Assembly: GCA_050292445.1 (NCBI GenBank)
Contig: JBNKLQ010000201.1
Location: 1-11,650, forward strand
Direction of reading: 5' to 3'
Origin: Leptofilum sp050292445
Lineage (GTDB): Bacteria > Chloroflexota > Anaerolineae > Promineifilales > Promineifilaceae
Length of the DNA stretch: 11,650 bases
Position numbers and translations under genes: made by a program. Each line of letters starts with the position of its first letter. The first letter of the stretch is position 1. Shown piece by piece: positions 11,200 to 11,650 of the stretch. Under the pieces are notes generated by a model, which saw only the letters and a program-made list of their open reading frames with translations, searched no databases and was not told where the DNA came from.

Positions 11200-11650
11200 C
11201 TAGCCGTATAATAGTTGCTCCAGGCGCAAACTCTGCACCGTCTCGGCACTTAGCCAAAACAAAATGGTCATCAAGATGGCTGAGGTGAGGCACCAGGGGC
11301 AGGTAGCGCCAATGACAAACGGCTCCAAAAAGGTAAAGTAAAGCGAGAAAAGCACGCCCAGCAGCGTCAGGGCCAGCAGTGCCCAGGGTACAATGCTCAA
11401 CAGCCGAGACGAACCAAGCAGGCTGGCGCTCCAGGTCACCAAGATAGCCAGATAGCCAAGCGCCCCCCACAGGCCAACCGGAATATCTAAAATTTCGCCG
11501 TATTCACTTTGCTGAATTATTTGGCAAGCGCCACTGGGGTAACAAATGGTCGTTTCGGGGATGGAGGTAAGGTACACCATGATGCCCAACCCTGCCGCAG
11601 CCAGCAGGGGAATGGCCCACCAACCAGAAACAGGAATGATGGCTTGTTTG
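11200..11650 (-). CDS. Vitamin K epoxide reductase (VKOR) family protein, start missing
   Basis: Membrane quinone-linked disulfide-forming enzyme; the bacterial form partners a thioredoxin-like DsbA. The reading frame is open to the right edge, so the N terminus is outside the window; 149 residues are seen. First visible helix WWAIPLLAAAGLGIMVYL; then ICYPSGACQ, a Cys-x5-Cys shuttle pair, followed by SEYGEILDIPVGLWGALGY; two further helices; and GATCPWCLTSAILM with the quinone-side CPWC active site. These match the bacterial VKOR domain. The C terminus ends soon after the last helix, without a fused thioredoxin domain. The gene lies 18 bp from the MITE-like element on its 3' side and ends in TAG. 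Any redox partner genes lie outside the window. Confidence 0.92.
   Translation of the reverse strand, partial: KQAIIPVSGWWAIPLLAAAGLGIMVYLTSIPETTICYPSGACQIIQQSEYGEILDIPVGLWGALGYLAILVTWSASLLGSSRLLSIVPWALLALTLLGVLFSLYFTFLEPFVIGATCPWCLTSAILMTILFWLSAETVQSLRLEQLLYG

Overview
The window looks like a fragment of a large bacterial chromosome of about 50% GC, most likely from Chloroflexota (Anaerolineae or a relative). This is inference: it rests on the style of the nuo genes, start codons other than ATG, a mycoredoxin-like glutaredoxin, degenerate intergenic repeats, and a very frequent palindrome ACGGCCGT (14 exact copies in both coding and non-coding DNA, about 0.2 expected). No rRNA, tRNA, CRISPR array or transposase was seen.

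Layout: Positions 1-3165 (minus strand) hold a respiratory complex I operon read nuoA-nuoH-nuoJ-nuoK-nuoL, with nuoL running off the left edge. Only membrane-arm genes are present; nuoB-G and nuoI, which normally separate A from H and H from J, are absent. Positions 3166-3728 are a 563-bp non-coding regulatory region with two dyad symmetries and likely divergent promoters. Positions 3729-4445 (plus) encode an orphan OmpR/PhoB-type response regulator.

Positions 4515-5855 (minus) are the most interesting part. A 54-residue peptide gene (5855 to 5691) whose product ends in VWGWYWDW is followed by a trans-prenyltransferase-fold protein (5486 to 4515). That enzyme keeps both Asp-rich diphosphate motifs but has lost the GGKRxRP element used to bind isopentenyl diphosphate. 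Small Trp-tailed peptide plus prenyl-synthase homologue is the logic of the Bacillus ComX/ComQ pheromone system, in which ComQ prenylates a Trp near the ComX C terminus. I propose a ComQX-like prenylated peptide cassette. No ComP-like kinase or NarL-type ComA lies in the window.

Positions 6074-6340 (minus) encode a mycoredoxin-like glutaredoxin, divergent from an ECF sigma factor (6447-7082, apparently leaderless) and its probable zinc-binding anti-sigma partner (7187-7519). Then follow a DUF427 protein, glucokinase and 6-phosphogluconolactonase (overlapping reading frames, sugar phosphate entry), an OsmC-family thiol peroxidase-like protein preceded by helically phased CTCTG repeats, a convergent class I methyltransferase, a 130-bp MITE-like element, and a VKOR-family disulfide-forming membrane protein cut by the right edge. 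The glutaredoxin, OsmC and VKOR genes give the right half a thiol-redox flavour, but they are not in one operon.
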